Positions 1 to 10,013 are shown, numbered from the stretch's first letter. The stretch is DNA of 64,000 nt from Sphingomonadaceae bacterium (GCA_947473355.1 CANJCQ010000006.1:1-64000), one strand, 5' to 3'. A program made the numbers and translations. The notes: generated from the letters alone by a model not told the origin.

Positions 1-163
1 ACCGCCTCAATGCAGGGCCGTCAAAATCATCACGCAAGCCAATCGCTGAACCCATGATCGCGCCCTCCAAAGCACAACCTCATAGATTCAGACTTTCAGC
101 CGACAGGGAATCCCCCCATGTGAGTCACCCACAGCGCAGTTTGGTATAATCCCACCAAACCAC

Positions 164-493
164 TTGCTGCACGCCCTGCCGGAGCGCATGGCGCTGGCGA
201 TGATTCCCCGCTCTCCCCTCGACGATCCGGATACGGCCGCCCAAGCCTGGGCCCGCTACAAGCGGCTGATGCGTTTCATGATGGTGATCACGCTGCTGAT
301 GGTCGGCGCGTCATTTATCGCGCTCTATCGCGAGAACGGTCTATCTTCCGCCCACATCTATGTCGCAACCGCGCTCATGGTCGGCTTTGCCATGTTGCTG
401 ATGTCTGCGTTGATGGGGCTGGTGTTCCTCTCCAGCAGCACCGGTCATGATGAGGCGATCAGCGATCCGACTTCACCCGACGAAGACGATTAG
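164..493 (+). CDS. small membrane protein, hypothetical
   Basis: 109-aa ORF with two hydrophobic segments ([37 protein letters not shown]). Confidence 0.6.
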   Translation: MLHALPERMALAMIPRSPLDDPDTAAQAWARYKRLMRFMMVITLLMVGASFIALYRENGLSSAHIYVATALMVGFAMLLMSALMGLVFLSSSTGHDEAISDPTSPDEDD

Positions 494-861
494 CTTGGCC
501 CACCGAGCCTGAATTCCTCGACTGGCACGCCGCCGACGAGATGTTCCTGAATGATCCGTTCCAGCGCGGCCTCGTTGCAACTGTGATACCAGACCCCATC
601 AGGCCAGACCACAGCCACCGGACCTGCGGCACAGACCTTCAGGCAATCGGCCTTGGTGCGGGCAATGCCACCATCGCGATCAAGCCCCAGTTCGCGCAGT
701 CGCCGCTTGAGGAACTGCCACGAGGCGAGGCCCTGGCTGCGCGGACAGCATTTGGCCTTGGCGGCTTCGGCGCACAGGAAGATGTGCCGCTTTGTGTGCG
801 CATAGCCTTCCTCGCCGAAATTGGCGCGGGCGGCGGAAAGGCGCGGGCTATCTTCGGTCAT
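490..861 (-). CDS. (2Fe-2S) ferredoxin domain-containing protein
   Basis: Thioredoxin-like ferredoxin pattern: [14 protein letters not shown]...[21 protein letters not shown]. Confidence 0.85.
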   Translation of the reverse strand: MTEDSPRLSAARANFGEEGYAHTKRHIFLCAEAAKAKCCPRSQGLASWQFLKRRLRELGLDRDGGIARTKADCLKVCAAGPVAVVWPDGVWYHSCNEAALERIIQEHLVGGVPVEEFRLGGPS

Positions 862-1304
862 GATGACATGGTTCCGGGCGCCATCAACCAGGCTTGGGCT
901 TTTTCCCGGTCGTCGGCGGGAATTGCGAAAGGCTTGCCGCCTTTCATGCAGACCAGCGTCACCCGCGCGAAAGTGATTACATCGCTACCCTGCATGACCA
1001 GCTGATAAAGATCATAGCTTGTGGTGCCGATCCGTGCGGCGCCGACATGCATGTCGAGCGGATCGGGATGATGGCTTTCGCCGAGATATTCGATTGCGGC
1101 GCTGACCACCATCGCGGTCATTTCGCCCGATACGCCGCCAAACTGGCTGGCGCGGTGAAAACGCACCCGGCCCTCTTCGAGCAGACTGGCCATGACGCCG
1201 TTGTTGATGTGCAGGTTGCTGTCGAGATCGCGGTAGCGCGTCTCGATTGAACAGGTGAACGGGTAACGCGCAGGATCAAGCAGCGCAGGATCGGGTTTGG
1301 CCAT
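858..1304 (-). CDS. acyl-CoA thioesterase (hotdog fold)
   Basis: [27 protein letters not shown] hotdog thioesterase motif; overlaps the ferredoxin ORF. Confidence 0.85.
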   Translation of the reverse strand: MAKPDPALLDPARYPFTCSIETRYRDLDSNLHINNGVMASLLEEGRVRFHRASQFGGVSGEMTAMVVSAAIEYLGESHHPDPLDMHVGAARIGTTSYDLYQLVMQGSDVITFARVTLVCMKGGKPFAIPADDREKAQAWLMAPGTMSS

Positions 1305-1352
1305 CCGATATGGCTAGATCGCCAGCGCTGTCACGTCCATCCCTGCCGGCAA

Positions 1353-1832
1353 TTAGCCGCGCTTGCCGACGATCCGGGCGACTTCGGCAGCGACCAGACG
1401 CTCGACTATGGCCGGAAGGTTTTGCTCCAGCCACTCGGCCAGCGCCGGGCGCAGCAGTTCGCGGGTCAGGCCTTCAAGCGAGGTTTCGCCGCTCCGCACA
1501 ATCTGCGGCCGCGCGCCCGGCTCGGCAAGCAAGGCCAGCGCCGCCAGCGAATCCTGCATCGACATGCGAGCATCGTCGGACACTAGCGGTGCTTCCGGCT
1601 CCAGTTCGGCCAAGGTTTCAGGCTCGGCATCGAAAAATTCGGTGAGCTCGGATTCGGCGGCGAGATCGAGCACTTCCTCTTCCTCCAGCACTTCGGCCTC
1701 GATCTGCTCAGGCCTGCCGATTTTCTCGCGCCGCTGGCGTTCTTCGGCGGCCTCGGCACGGTTGTCGCGGGCGATGACCTGTTTGATCGATTCGAGGATT
1801 TCCTCGACCGAAGGTTCACTTTCCTGACGCAT
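1353..1832 (-). CDS. popZ: DUF2497 / PopZ-like polar organizing protein
   Basis: N-term SVEEILESIKQVIARDN, acidic/proline middle, C-term LTRELLRPALAEWLEQNLPAIVERLVAAEVARI; neighbours tolC and pcm. Confidence 0.75.
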   Translation of the reverse strand: MRQESEPSVEEILESIKQVIARDNRAEAAEERQRREKIGRPEQIEAEVLEEEEVLDLAAESELTEFFDAEPETLAELEPEAPLVSDDARMSMQDSLAALALLAEPGARPQIVRSGETSLEGLTRELLRPALAEWLEQNLPAIVERLVAAEVARIVGKRG

Positions 1833-1855
1833 AAAAATCCCCTGGCAGAGCCAAA

Positions 1856-3304
1856 TTACTTGCCCTGAATTGACCCATTCTGGGCTGGTATGTCAACTGT
1901 TCGCGTGGCTTTGGCAGTCGGTGGCGGGTCGCTCGACCAGTCTGACCAGCTGCGGCGAACCCGCGCATAATTGGTCTGCGGGTCATAGAGCACCCCGCCA
2001 TCAAGCCCGAGATCGCGCGCTTCGGCCTTGCCCATCGCGGCCAGCAGCGAGAAACCGGCGACGTAAGCGTTGCGACGTGCGGTGACCAGGCGGGTGCGCG
2101 CCTGCAGCAATTCCTGCTCGGCATTGAGAATATCGAGGATCGTGCGGTTGCCCACGCTGTTTTCGGCGCGCACGCCTTCGAGGCTGAGCGTTGCGGCGTC
2201 CACTGCAGTCTGGCTCGAGCCGATGATCTCGCCCGCCGCCTGCCACGAGGCAAACGAAGTGCGCACCTGGGCGATGACCGCGCGCTCGGCGGCAATTTCC
2301 TGCTCCATGGCGGCATTCTCGCGTGCCTGGGCCTGACGGCGCTGGGCTGCGGGCAGTCCGCCCTGGAATATCGGTATCGTGGCGCGAATTCCGGCCTGGG
2401 CAGTGGTCTGGCGCTGGCTGAAGGCCCCAGCCGCCCCGGAACTGCCGCCGAGCGTCCCCAGATAATCGGTGTAGTCAGCGCCGGTGAAGACAGAGACTTT
2501 CGGCAGCCGGGCCGCACCGGCTGTGCGTACGTCATAGCCTGAGGCCTTGCTGCGGGTTCGCGCCGCGATCAGATCGGGGTTGCTGTCGAGCGCGATCTGC
2601 ACAGCCTCTTCAGGCGCCCCCGGCAGGCCGGGCAGCGGCGGCGGCGGTTCCAGATCGACCGGGGCCTTGCCGACCACCTGGACATAACGCTCGCGGCTGC
2701 CGATCAGATTGGACTGGGCCGTGCGCAAGTCGCTCTTGGCAGTGGCCAGCCGCGATTGCGACTGGGCGACATCAGTGCGGGTGAGATCGCCGATGGTGAA
2801 GCGGTCAGTGGTCGCCTGCACATTGACGCTGAGCACCTCCACATTGCTGCGGTTGAGGCCAACCACGGCTTCACCCAGGATCACGTCCATATAGGCCGCC
2901 ACCACCTGGCTGAACAGGCCCGACTCCGAGCCGCGCAGATCGGCTTGCCCTGCTTCGACCCGGGTTTCAGCCGCGAGGAGTGAATTGCGCACAGCGCCGC
3001 CCGAATAGATCGGGACTGAAAGATTGGCCTGGGCGTCGAAATTGCGATCTGGCGAGGTGAAGTTGTTGGCGCTCTTCTTGAGGAATTCGGTGTAGCTGAC
3101 CACGCCGCTCAGCGAGGGCAGGCCGGCTGCCCGGGCGATCGGCACGGTCTCGTCGGTCGCGCGCTGGCTGGCGCGGGCGGCGTCGAGCGTTGGATTGGTC
3201 TGATAGGCCTGCAGCAATGCATCGCGCATGTCGTCGGCCAGGGCAGGCGCAGCGGCGGTGCATATCCCGGCGAGCAGGAGCAAGTGTCGCGCGAATCGCG
3301 CCAT
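1856..3304 (-). CDS. tolC: TolC family type I secretion outer membrane protein
   Basis: Signal peptide, DALLQAYQTNPTLDAARAS, duplicated OEP domains. Confidence 0.9.
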   Translation of the reverse strand: MARFARHLLLLAGICTAAAPALADDMRDALLQAYQTNPTLDAARASQRATDETVPIARAAGLPSLSGVVSYTEFLKKSANNFTSPDRNFDAQANLSVPIYSGGAVRNSLLAAETRVEAGQADLRGSESGLFSQVVAAYMDVILGEAVVGLNRSNVEVLSVNVQATTDRFTIGDLTRTDVAQSQSRLATAKSDLRTAQSNLIGSRERYVQVVGKAPVDLEPPPPLPGLPGAPEEAVQIALDSNPDLIAARTRSKASGYDVRTAGAARLPKVSVFTGADYTDYLGTLGGSSGAAGAFSQRQTTAQAGIRATIPIFQGGLPAAQRRQAQARENAAMEQEIAAERAVIAQVRTSFASWQAAGEIIGSSQTAVDAATLSLEGVRAENSVGNRTILDILNAEQELLQARTRLVTARRNAYVAGFSLLAAMGKAEARDLGLDGGVLYDPQTNYARVRRSWSDWSSDPPPTAKATRTVDIPAQNGSIQGK

Positions 3305-3306
3305 AG

Positions 3307-3966
3307 CTAGAAGCTCCAGCGCTTCGGAGCGGCGAATTGGGGCAGAATGGGAATACCGAGATCGGCCAGCGGAATCAGAGCCACCGTTCCGCCAGCCTTG
3401 CGCCCGGCGGCCAGCCGGGTGACGCCGCGCTCAACCAGTCCAGTGACCACTCGGCCGTTGTCAGCCAGCCGGGCCGCAACCCAGTCCGGCAGTTGTTCGA
3501 TCGCTCCATCGATAATGATCAGCGTGTAGCTGGCTTTGCCAGCGACTGGGCCTTTGGAAGCCGCATCCGGCCCGACACAATCGAGGGCGCCGACCAGCGG
3601 GCGCAGCAAAGCCGCAAGATAGCCATGTCCGTCGCCGACCAGCAGCGCATTGTCGCTCGCCATTGGCGCAGCCTCGGTCAGCATTTTGCCGTGAACCAGT
3701 GGTGCCGCGAGGAAGCGGCCTTGGCCCAGCGCCACGGTGCGGTCGGTATAGGCCGCCGCTTTTGCCTGTTCGGGCACGAAGTCCTCGCGCGGCACGCGGG
3801 ACATGGCGGCGAGCACCCAGGGCTCGTTGACTCCGCTGGTGCGCAGCTGGCTGTCGATCATCGCCCGGCGGGCCTCAACTGAGGCAGCGGCGGGCTGCTG
3901 TCCGGTCATGGTCATTCGCAAATCCTTTGTGGGCAAGCCTATTGCATTGGCTGCGCTGCCCCGCAA
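3307..3966 (-). CDS. protein-L-isoaspartate O-methyltransferase family
   Basis: MIDSQLRTSGVNEPWVLAAMSRVPREDFVPEQ...ALLVGDGHGYLAALL. Confidence 0.85.
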   Translation of the reverse strand: MRGSAANAIGLPTKDLRMTMTGQQPAAASVEARRAMIDSQLRTSGVNEPWVLAAMSRVPREDFVPEQAKAAAYTDRTVALGQGRFLAAPLVHGKMLTEAAPMASDNALLVGDGHGYLAALLRPLVGALDCVGPDAASKGPVAGKASYTLIIIDGAIEQLPDWVAARLADNGRVVTGLVERGVTRLAAGRKAGGTVALIPLADLGIPILPQFAAPKRWSF

Positions 3967-4074
3967 TTGCCAATTGTGTCGGAAGATGTCGCAGCGTTCA
4001 GCGAAAGCGCCTTTGACCTTGGCCTGCGCCGGTGCTTATGGGAGCAAGAACCCGGTGAAGAAGGAGCGAATAAT

Positions 4075-5595
4075 ATGGCCGATATGGTGACCATCCGCGA
4101 GCTCGACCTGATCGAAAGCGTGGCCGATGCGCTGCAATTCATCAGCTTCTATCATCCGATGGACTATATCCGTGCGCTGGGCGAGGCCTACAAGGCCGAA
4201 CAGGGCCCGGCTGCCAAGGATGCCATCGCCCAGATCCTGACCAACAGCCGGATGTGCGCCGAAGGCCACCGCCCGATCTGCCAGGACACCGGCATCGTGA
4301 ATGTCTTCATCGAATGGGGCCAGGATTGCCGGCTTGAATCCGCCAAGAGCCTGCAAGAGGTCGTCGATGAAGGTGTGCGCCGGGGCTACCTTAACCCGCA
4401 GAACAAGCTGCGCGCCTCGATCCTCGCCGATCCGGCCTTCACCCGCCGCAACACCCGCGACAACACTCCCTGCGTGCTCAATGTCACTATGGTGCCTGGA
4501 ACCAAGGTGTCGGTCGATGTCGCGGCAAAGGGCGGCGGTAGCGAGAACAAGAGTAAGTTCAAGATGATGAACCCCAGCGACAACATCGTTGATTGGGTGC
4601 TCGAAATGCTGCCGCAGATGGGCGCTGGCTGGTGTCCGCCGGGCATGCTTGGCATCGGCATCGGCGGAACGGCGGAATATTGCATGCAGCTTGCGAAGCA
4701 GAGCCTGATGGAGCCGATCGACATGGCCCAGCTCAAGCTGCGCGGTGCGCAAAATGACATCGAGGCGATGCGGATCGAGATTTTCGACAAGGTCAACGCT
4801 CTCGGCATCGGGGCGCAGGGGTTGGGCGGGCTTTCGACCATACTTGACGTCAAGATCCTCGACTGGCCGTGCCATGCTGCAGGCAAGCCAGTGGCAATGA
4901 TCCCCAATTGCGCCGCCACCCGCCATGCCCATTTCACGCTCGATGGCTCGGGGCCGACTTTCCTCGAGACGCCGAAGCTCGATGAGTGGCCCGATGTTCA
5001 CTGGGTGCCGGATAAGGCGGCGAAGCGCGTCAATCTCGATACGCTGACGCAAGCCGAAGTGTGCAGCTGGAAGCAGGGCGACCGGCTATTGCTCAATGGT
5101 AAGATGCTCACCGGCCGCGATGCCGCGCACAAGCGCATCCAGGATATGCTGGCCAAAGGAGAGGAGCTGCCAGTCAGCTTCAAAAACCGGGCGATCTACT
5201 ATGTCGGGCCGGTCGATCCGGTGATGGGCGAAGTCATGGGGCCAGCCGGGCCGACAACCGCCACCCGCATGGACAAGTTCACTGACATGATGCTCGATCT
5301 CGGCCTGCTGGCCATGATCGGTAAGGCAGAGCGCGGTCAGGGCGCAACCGAAGTCATCGCCAAGCACAAGGTCGCCTATCTGATGGCGGTCGGCGGCGCG
5401 GCCTATCTTGTGGCACGGGCGATCCGCGAGGCCAAGGTGGTCGGCTTCGAAGATCTCGGCATGGAGGCGATCTATGAATTCACCGTTGAGGACATGCCGG
5501 TGACCGTGGCGGTCGATTCGGAAGGCAACAATGTCCATCAGCTTGCGCCGCTGGTGTGGCGTGAGAAGATCGCGAAGGAAGGGCTGCTGGCCTAA
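4075..5595 (+). CDS. class I fumarate hydratase
   Basis: RMCAEGHRPICQDTGIVNVF; start ATG at 4075 preceded by AAGGAG. Confidence 0.95.
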   Translation: MADMVTIRELDLIESVADALQFISFYHPMDYIRALGEAYKAEQGPAAKDAIAQILTNSRMCAEGHRPICQDTGIVNVFIEWGQDCRLESAKSLQEVVDEGVRRGYLNPQNKLRASILADPAFTRRNTRDNTPCVLNVTMVPGTKVSVDVAAKGGGSENKSKFKMMNPSDNIVDWVLEMLPQMGAGWCPPGMLGIGIGGTAEYCMQLAKQSLMEPIDMAQLKLRGAQNDIEAMRIEIFDKVNALGIGAQGLGGLSTILDVKILDWPCHAAGKPVAMIPNCAATRHAHFTLDGSGPTFLETPKLDEWPDVHWVPDKAAKRVNLDTLTQAEVCSWKQGDRLLLNGKMLTGRDAAHKRIQDMLAKGEELPVSFKNRAIYYVGPVDPVMGEVMGPAGPTTATRMDKFTDMMLDLGLLAMIGKAERGQGATEVIAKHKVAYLMAVGGAAYLVARAIREAKVVGFEDLGMEAIYEFTVEDMPVTVAVDSEGNNVHQLAPLVWREKIAKEGLLA

Positions 5596-5626
5596 TCGCC
5601 CGCCTGGGCCTACATTGAGGCCCGAC

Positions 5627-5893
5627 ATGGCCATCTTCCTCATCTTCTTCCTCGGCATAGGCAATTTCGCGATGCACAAGGCGGTGCTCGAAAGCGGGCA
5701 TCCGTTGCTGGGGCAAGTGCCATGGTTCTTCCATCTGCTGGGTGGGCGATTCAGCCTGGTGGTCGAGTTTTTCATGTTGCTCGGCGCAATGTTGATGGTG
5801 TCGCAGGGTTCCGAGGGATGGGCTTGGGGCTATGCGGCCTATAGCGGGGTCAATGGAGTGTCGATGTGGCTAATCCTGTCGGGACGGATATGA
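5627..5893 (+). CDS. small integral membrane protein, hypothetical
   Basis: MAIFLIFFLGIGNFAMHKAVLESGHPLL..., hydrophobic, internal start in ORF 5531..5893. Confidence 0.6.
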   Translation: MAIFLIFFLGIGNFAMHKAVLESGHPLLGQVPWFFHLLGGRFSLVVEFFMLLGAMLMVSQGSEGWAWGYAAYSGVNGVSMWLILSGRI

Positions 5894-6645
5894 CGCCGGA
5901 GCAGGCCGCGCCGGTCCGCCTGTTCCATGTCAGCGATCTGCATTTCGGGCAGGAAGACCGGGCCGCGCTCGACTGGTTTGCCGCCGAAGTGGCCATGCTC
6001 CGGCCCGATGCCGTAATCTGCACCGGCGATCTTACCATGCGCGGCACCACCCGCGAATTCGCCCGCGCGGCTGAATGGCTGCGATCGCTAGCGGCGCCGG
6101 TTAGCATCGAGGCCGGCAATCACGACATGCCCTACTACTGGGAAATATTCACCCGCCTGCGCCGACCCTTCGCGCGGTTTCAGGCGATGCGAAAGGGTGT
6201 GCACAGCGATCTTGCGGTGGACGGGGTGGCGCTGGTCTCGTTGCAGACTGTAACCCCGGCGCAGCGGCGGTTGAACTGGTCGAAGGGCCGCGTCAGGCAG
6301 GCCGGGCTGGATGCGGCACTGGCGGGACTGGCGAAAGCGCCCGGCGCCGGGCTGCGGCTGGTCGCCTGCCATCACCCGCTGGTCGATGCCGACACCAAAA
6401 GCAGTGGTTCTACCCGCGGCGGCAAACTGGCGCTGGCGCAGCTGGCAAAGGCCGGGGCAAATGCCGTGCTTTCGGGCCATGTCCACGATGCTTTCGATTT
6501 GTTAGTCCAGACGGAAGGCGGACCGATCCGGATGATCGGCGCGGGGACATTGTCGCAGCGGTTGCGGGCGACCAGGCCGGGTTACAATCGGCTCGAATGG
6601 TCGGCTGACACAGGATTGCAGGTTTCGCCGCAGGTCATGGTGTGA
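5866..6645 (+). CDS. metallophosphoesterase
   Basis: LFHVSDLHFGQED...CTGDLTMRG...AGNHD...GHVHDAFD calcineurin-like motifs. Confidence 0.92.
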   Translation: MANPVGTDMTPEQAAPVRLFHVSDLHFGQEDRAALDWFAAEVAMLRPDAVICTGDLTMRGTTREFARAAEWLRSLAAPVSIEAGNHDMPYYWEIFTRLRRPFARFQAMRKGVHSDLAVDGVALVSLQTVTPAQRRLNWSKGRVRQAGLDAALAGLAKAPGAGLRLVACHHPLVDADTKSSGSTRGGKLALAQLAKAGANAVLSGHVHDAFDLLVQTEGGPIRMIGAGTLSQRLRATRPGYNRLEWSADTGLQVSPQVMV

Positions 6646-6651
6646 ATCAGA

Positions 6652-6675
6652 GGGGCGGCACTTTCGCACCGCCCC
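6652..6675. terminator. inverted repeat at convergent junction, probable terminator
   Basis: GGGGCGG-cactttcgca-CCGCCCC perfect 7-bp arms between convergent genes. Confidence 0.5.
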
Positions 6676-6692
6676 TTCCGCAAACAAAGACT

Positions 6693-7163
6693 TCAGAGCC
6701 TGCGGCCCAGCTTCTTCTCGACCTGCTGGCGTTCCCATTCAGGGCCGAACCAGGGCAGCACATCAAAGACACGCAGGCCACGCAGGGTCAGGCCAAGGCC
6801 CCAGCCAAGCAAAGGGTAAATGAACCAGATGTGCTTTGGCGTGGTCATCAGGTTGAGGGCAACCAGCCCGCTCATCACCACGACGTAGGCGATCAGGCCA
6901 TAGTAAAAGCGCCTGACCTCGCGGACGTGGCTGAATGCAAGGGCAACTTCGGTTTGTTCGGGACTTCTGGCAATATCACGCACGGCTTCCTCCTGGAGGT
7001 GTGAGAAATCGACATCGAACGCAGCGCCCAATGCCTTGAATGATTCGAGACTTGCCGATTGCCCCTGCTCGATCCGCTGGATCGTGCGGACATTGAGGCC
7101 GCTAAGGTCGGCCAGTTGTTGCTGGGACCATCCCTTTTTAAGCCGCATCTCCTGAACAATCAT
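6693..7163 (-). CDS. XRE-family transcriptional regulator with C-terminal 2TM domain
   Basis: MRLKKGWSQQQLADLSGLNVRTIQRIEQGQ HTH plus two hydrophobic helices. Confidence 0.9.
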   Translation of the reverse strand: MIVQEMRLKKGWSQQQLADLSGLNVRTIQRIEQGQSASLESFKALGAAFDVDFSHLQEEAVRDIARSPEQTEVALAFSHVREVRRFYYGLIAYVVVMSGLVALNLMTTPKHIWFIYPLLGWGLGLTLRGLRVFDVLPWFGPEWERQQVEKKLGRRL

Positions 7164-7354
7164 GCCAGTCCTCCTTCATTCGGGCCGGGACCTATGCCCG
7201 ATTCGCGCCGCGCGACACGTCAGCGAGCCGCCAGTCACCTGACAATGACCCGACTGTCGGGGCAGTCGTCAAGTGCGGGCGTCAAGCTCTGCGGGCGCTG
7301 GACAGGCCCGCTCGGGCTGCATAGACTTCGGTCAGGGACAGGAGAAACAGGCCG

Positions 7355-7735
7355 ATGTACAAGATCATGTGGCTGCTCAAACGCAAGCCGGGCACGACTC
7401 ACGAGCATTTTCGCAATCATTACGAGACCAGCCATTCGGTGCTCGGACAGAAATATTTCGGCCATCTGATCCAGTCATATCAGCGCAATTACAACACCGG
7501 CCGCGCCAAGGACGGCGGCGGGGACCGTGCTTCGGACTATGACTGTGTCACCATCTGGGAAATGCCAAATGCGGTGGCGGTTGACGAGATCTACCGGATC
7601 ATGGCCGACCCGGTGATCGGGCCGATATTTCTTGAAGACGAGACCCATTTTCTCGACAGTAGCGAAACCCGCCTGGTCCGCTGCGATACATATGATACCG
7701 GGCCGGGCGACGGGGCGGAGTGGCTGCGTCGATAA
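7355..7735 (+). CDS. EthD domain-containing protein
   Basis: MYKIMWLLKRKPGTTHEHFRNHYETSH dimeric alpha/beta barrel pattern. Confidence 0.75.
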   Translation: MYKIMWLLKRKPGTTHEHFRNHYETSHSVLGQKYFGHLIQSYQRNYNTGRAKDGGGDRASDYDCVTIWEMPNAVAVDEIYRIMADPVIGPIFLEDETHFLDSSETRLVRCDTYDTGPGDGAEWLRR

Positions 7736-7745
7736 GGATGGCTTT

Positions 7746-7779
7746 CCAGCGCATTCAATAGGCCAGCGCCTTCAATAGG
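7746..7779. repeat. 17-bp tandem duplication spanning the 3' end of the DUF2807 gene
   Basis: CCAGCGCATTCAATAGG / CCAGCGCCTTCAATAGG, 16/17 identical. Confidence 0.9.
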
Positions 7780-8485
7780 AATGTTCGATTGAGCCGACCC
7801 CGTGGATCTGGCTGTTCAGCACCTCTGGCTTGCGGTGCAACGTGATATCTCCCGCACCCGCAATCGTGGCATCGACTTTGCCCGACGCATTGATATCGAC
7901 ATCGCCGGCACCGGCTATGCGGACCGTAGCATCCCTGGCTTCGACTTCGGAGAGATCGATGTCGCTTGCGCCTTTGGCATCAACTGTCAGCGCCGTGACT
8001 TTGCCCGTGCCTTCAAGGTCGAGCGCGCCTGCGGTATCAATCGAGAGCTTTGGTTGATCGAGCCCAGTTAGTTCCGCTTTGCCCGCCCCTTGCAGCACCA
8101 GGTCTGGAAGCTGCGGCGCGGTGATGGTCACTTCGACTCTGCTCCGGTGTATGGCGAAACTCCCGTCCAGCGACAGGCGGCCATTTTCCCAGCGTAGCGC
8201 TTTCATCAGCTTCTCGGGGCCCTCCACCACCATGCCTGCAGCGGGGCCCTTGTGGTATTTGAGCGATACCGGCGCGGCAATGGTCATGGTTTCGATGCCC
8301 TCGAAGGCAAAACTGCGCGAAACACGCGGCCCGGAATCCTTGTCGGTGTCGAATGAGAAATGATGGCCGCCATCCTTCTTGATGTGCGCCAGCAATTCGG
8401 CTCCGCCAATCACCCAGGCCGAGCTGAGCAAAATGATGGCAAAGACCATGCCGCTGGCAAAAACGATTGCGAGTTTGCGGATCAT
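7772..8485 (-). CDS. DUF2807 domain-containing (putative auto-transporter adhesin head) protein
   Basis: SRSFAFEGIETMTIAAPVSLKYHKGPAAGMVVEGPEKLMKAL beta-helix repeats; start MIRKLAIVF at 8485. Confidence 0.85.
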   Translation of the reverse strand: MIRKLAIVFASGMVFAIILLSSAWVIGGAELLAHIKKDGGHHFSFDTDKDSGPRVSRSFAFEGIETMTIAAPVSLKYHKGPAAGMVVEGPEKLMKALRWENGRLSLDGSFAIHRSRVEVTITAPQLPDLVLQGAGKAELTGLDQPKLSIDTAGALDLEGTGKVTALTVDAKGASDIDLSEVEARDATVRIAGAGDVDINASGKVDATIAGAGDITLHRKPEVLNSQIHGVGSIEHSY

Positions 8486-9066
8486 GACATTGCACTCCTT
8501 GCAGTTTCGGGCTCGATGGCGGGCTGGAGCACTTTGTAATGCAACCGCCCGAACCACATCAGGGCATTGACCAACACAATCGAGACAATGGTAATCAGCG
8601 CGGCAATGGCGATCGCCGCGACCATCATGCCTAAGCCGCAAAGTAGCGCTGCCGCCGGGCCGCCGGGAAAGGCGTTGAAAGGCCAGGTAATCATGATTGC
8701 GCCGCCGGCAACGAACAGGCCGAACATCGCCGCATAGAATCCGATGATCACGCCGATCATCGGCAGCAGCACCGGCAACAGGATCAATATGTCGATCGCG
8801 CCAAGCCCGAGAAAGGCGATCACCGCGCTCCAGGCTGCGGACGGCGAGCGGCCCTCCTCCCAGCGTTTGATCCCGGCTTCCAGCTTCAGTTCGCGCGCAA
8901 GCCGTCCCGGGTCACCCAGCGCTTCGGCGACTTCCGCCTCGGACCTGCCATCAGCACTGGCTGCGATGAAATGGTCGGTGTAGTCGCTGGTGATCTCGGC
9001 AATGGCGTCTGGTTGCATGCCGGCGAGGCCGCGGCCCAGCCGTTTCAGAAATTCGTCACGCGTCAT
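8482..9066 (-). CDS. DUF1700 domain-containing membrane protein
   Basis: MTRDEFLKRLGRGLAGMQPDAIAEITSDYTDHF...EALGDPGRLARELKLEAG; operon with PadR. Confidence 0.88.
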   Translation of the reverse strand: MTRDEFLKRLGRGLAGMQPDAIAEITSDYTDHFIAASADGRSEAEVAEALGDPGRLARELKLEAGIKRWEEGRSPSAAWSAVIAFLGLGAIDILILLPVLLPMIGVIIGFYAAMFGLFVAGGAIMITWPFNAFPGGPAAALLCGLGMMVAAIAIAALITIVSIVLVNALMWFGRLHYKVLQPAIEPETARSAMS

Positions 9067-9421
9067 GTTCTGTCTCCCCCGCGCTCTCCAATGGTACGCC
9101 GATTTTGCCGACCACCGCTTCGACGGCGGAGGTGAAGCTGCGCCATTCGGCGAGCTGGGTTTCCAGACTGGCGCGGCCCTGGTCGGTCAGCCGGTAATAT
9201 TTGCGGGCAGGGCCAGTGGAGCTTTCTTCGAAATAGGTCTCAACCAGCCCGTCGCTCTGCATGCGGCGCATCAGCGGGTAGATCGTCCCTTCGCCCATAT
9301 CGACAGCCCGCGCGAGCTTGCTTGCGATTTCATAGGAATAGCTGTCTGCGCGTGAGAGCAATGCCAGGACGCACAGGCCCAGCACGCCTTTCTTGAGCTG
9401 AATTTCGATTGCCTCAGGCAC
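9056..9421 (-). CDS. PadR family transcriptional regulator
   Basis: LKKGVLGLCVLALLSRADSYSYEIASKLARAVDMGEGTIYPLMRRMQSDG. Confidence 0.92.
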   Translation of the reverse strand: MPEAIEIQLKKGVLGLCVLALLSRADSYSYEIASKLARAVDMGEGTIYPLMRRMQSDGLVETYFEESSTGPARKYYRLTDQGRASLETQLAEWRSFTSAVEAVVGKIGVPLESAGETEHDA

Positions 9422-9450
9422 GCATGTTCTCCCTGGCCAAACAGGCCGCC

Positions 9451-9480
9451 GGACCGGCAGTGTGGATTCGCTGCCGGTCC
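9451..9480. terminator. 10-bp-stem hairpin downstream of urcA
   Basis: GGACCGGCAG-tgtggattcg-CTGCCGGTCC perfect arms; no clear T-run. Confidence 0.45.
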
Positions 9481-9488
9481 GCAGTCAA

Positions 9489-9809
9489 TCAGCCAGCCGG
9501 ATGATTGCCCGCAACCGCATTGGCCACGCTGGAGCGGACACTGCGAAGGGCCTGACGATAGCAGGCACTAGCCTCTGTCGAGGGAACCCGGCTTCCGGTC
9601 GTCACCTCGTCAAGTCCGCAGACCTGGCTTGCGGCGCGCGCGATGCGCCGCTCCAGCTTCTGCTGACCTGCCACAGTGGACAAGTCGAGGTCGGCATATC
9701 TCACCATCACGGACTGACCGTCCGAATTGGCAGAGGCCGCATCCGGAAGTGCGAAAATACCGACTGTTGCTGCAAGAGCGATGACTGGGACGAGTGGGTG
9801 TTTGAACAT
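9489..9809 (-). CDS. UrcA family protein
   Basis: Signal peptide then VMVRYADLDLSTVAGQQKLERRIARAASQVCG. Confidence 0.85.
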   Translation of the reverse strand: MFKHPLVPVIALAATVGIFALPDAASANSDGQSVMVRYADLDLSTVAGQQKLERRIARAASQVCGLDEVTTGSRVPSTEASACYRQALRSVRSSVANAVAGNHPAG

Positions 9810-9927
9810 GATCTTTCTCCTCAAGATACAAACAATTGGGTTGCGCTGGTCCTGCCTTGAGCGTGGCCAGCGTGATGGCTTGGTGCCGGGATTGATTCGG
9901 GTTGCGGCGCGAATCAATCTCCGGCGA

Positions 9928-10013
9928 TAGGTTATTATCTATCACAAGGTATCATGCGTAACAAGGTACCATGTTAAAAAAGGTTACATGCAAAGGAAGG
10001 TAGCTTGCAATGT
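9928..10013. repeat. array of five degenerate ~17-bp direct repeats upstream of urcA
   Basis: taggttattatctatcac / aaggtatcatgcgtaac / aaggtaccatgttaaaa / aaggttacatgcaaagg / aaggtagcttgcaatgt; AAGGT starts at 9946, 9963, 9980, 9997 (exact 17-bp period). Confidence 0.85.

Noticed and set aside
9946-10013. CRISPR array
   Set aside because: Repeats are only ~17 bp with no unique spacers and no cas genes; they are contiguous degenerate repeats.
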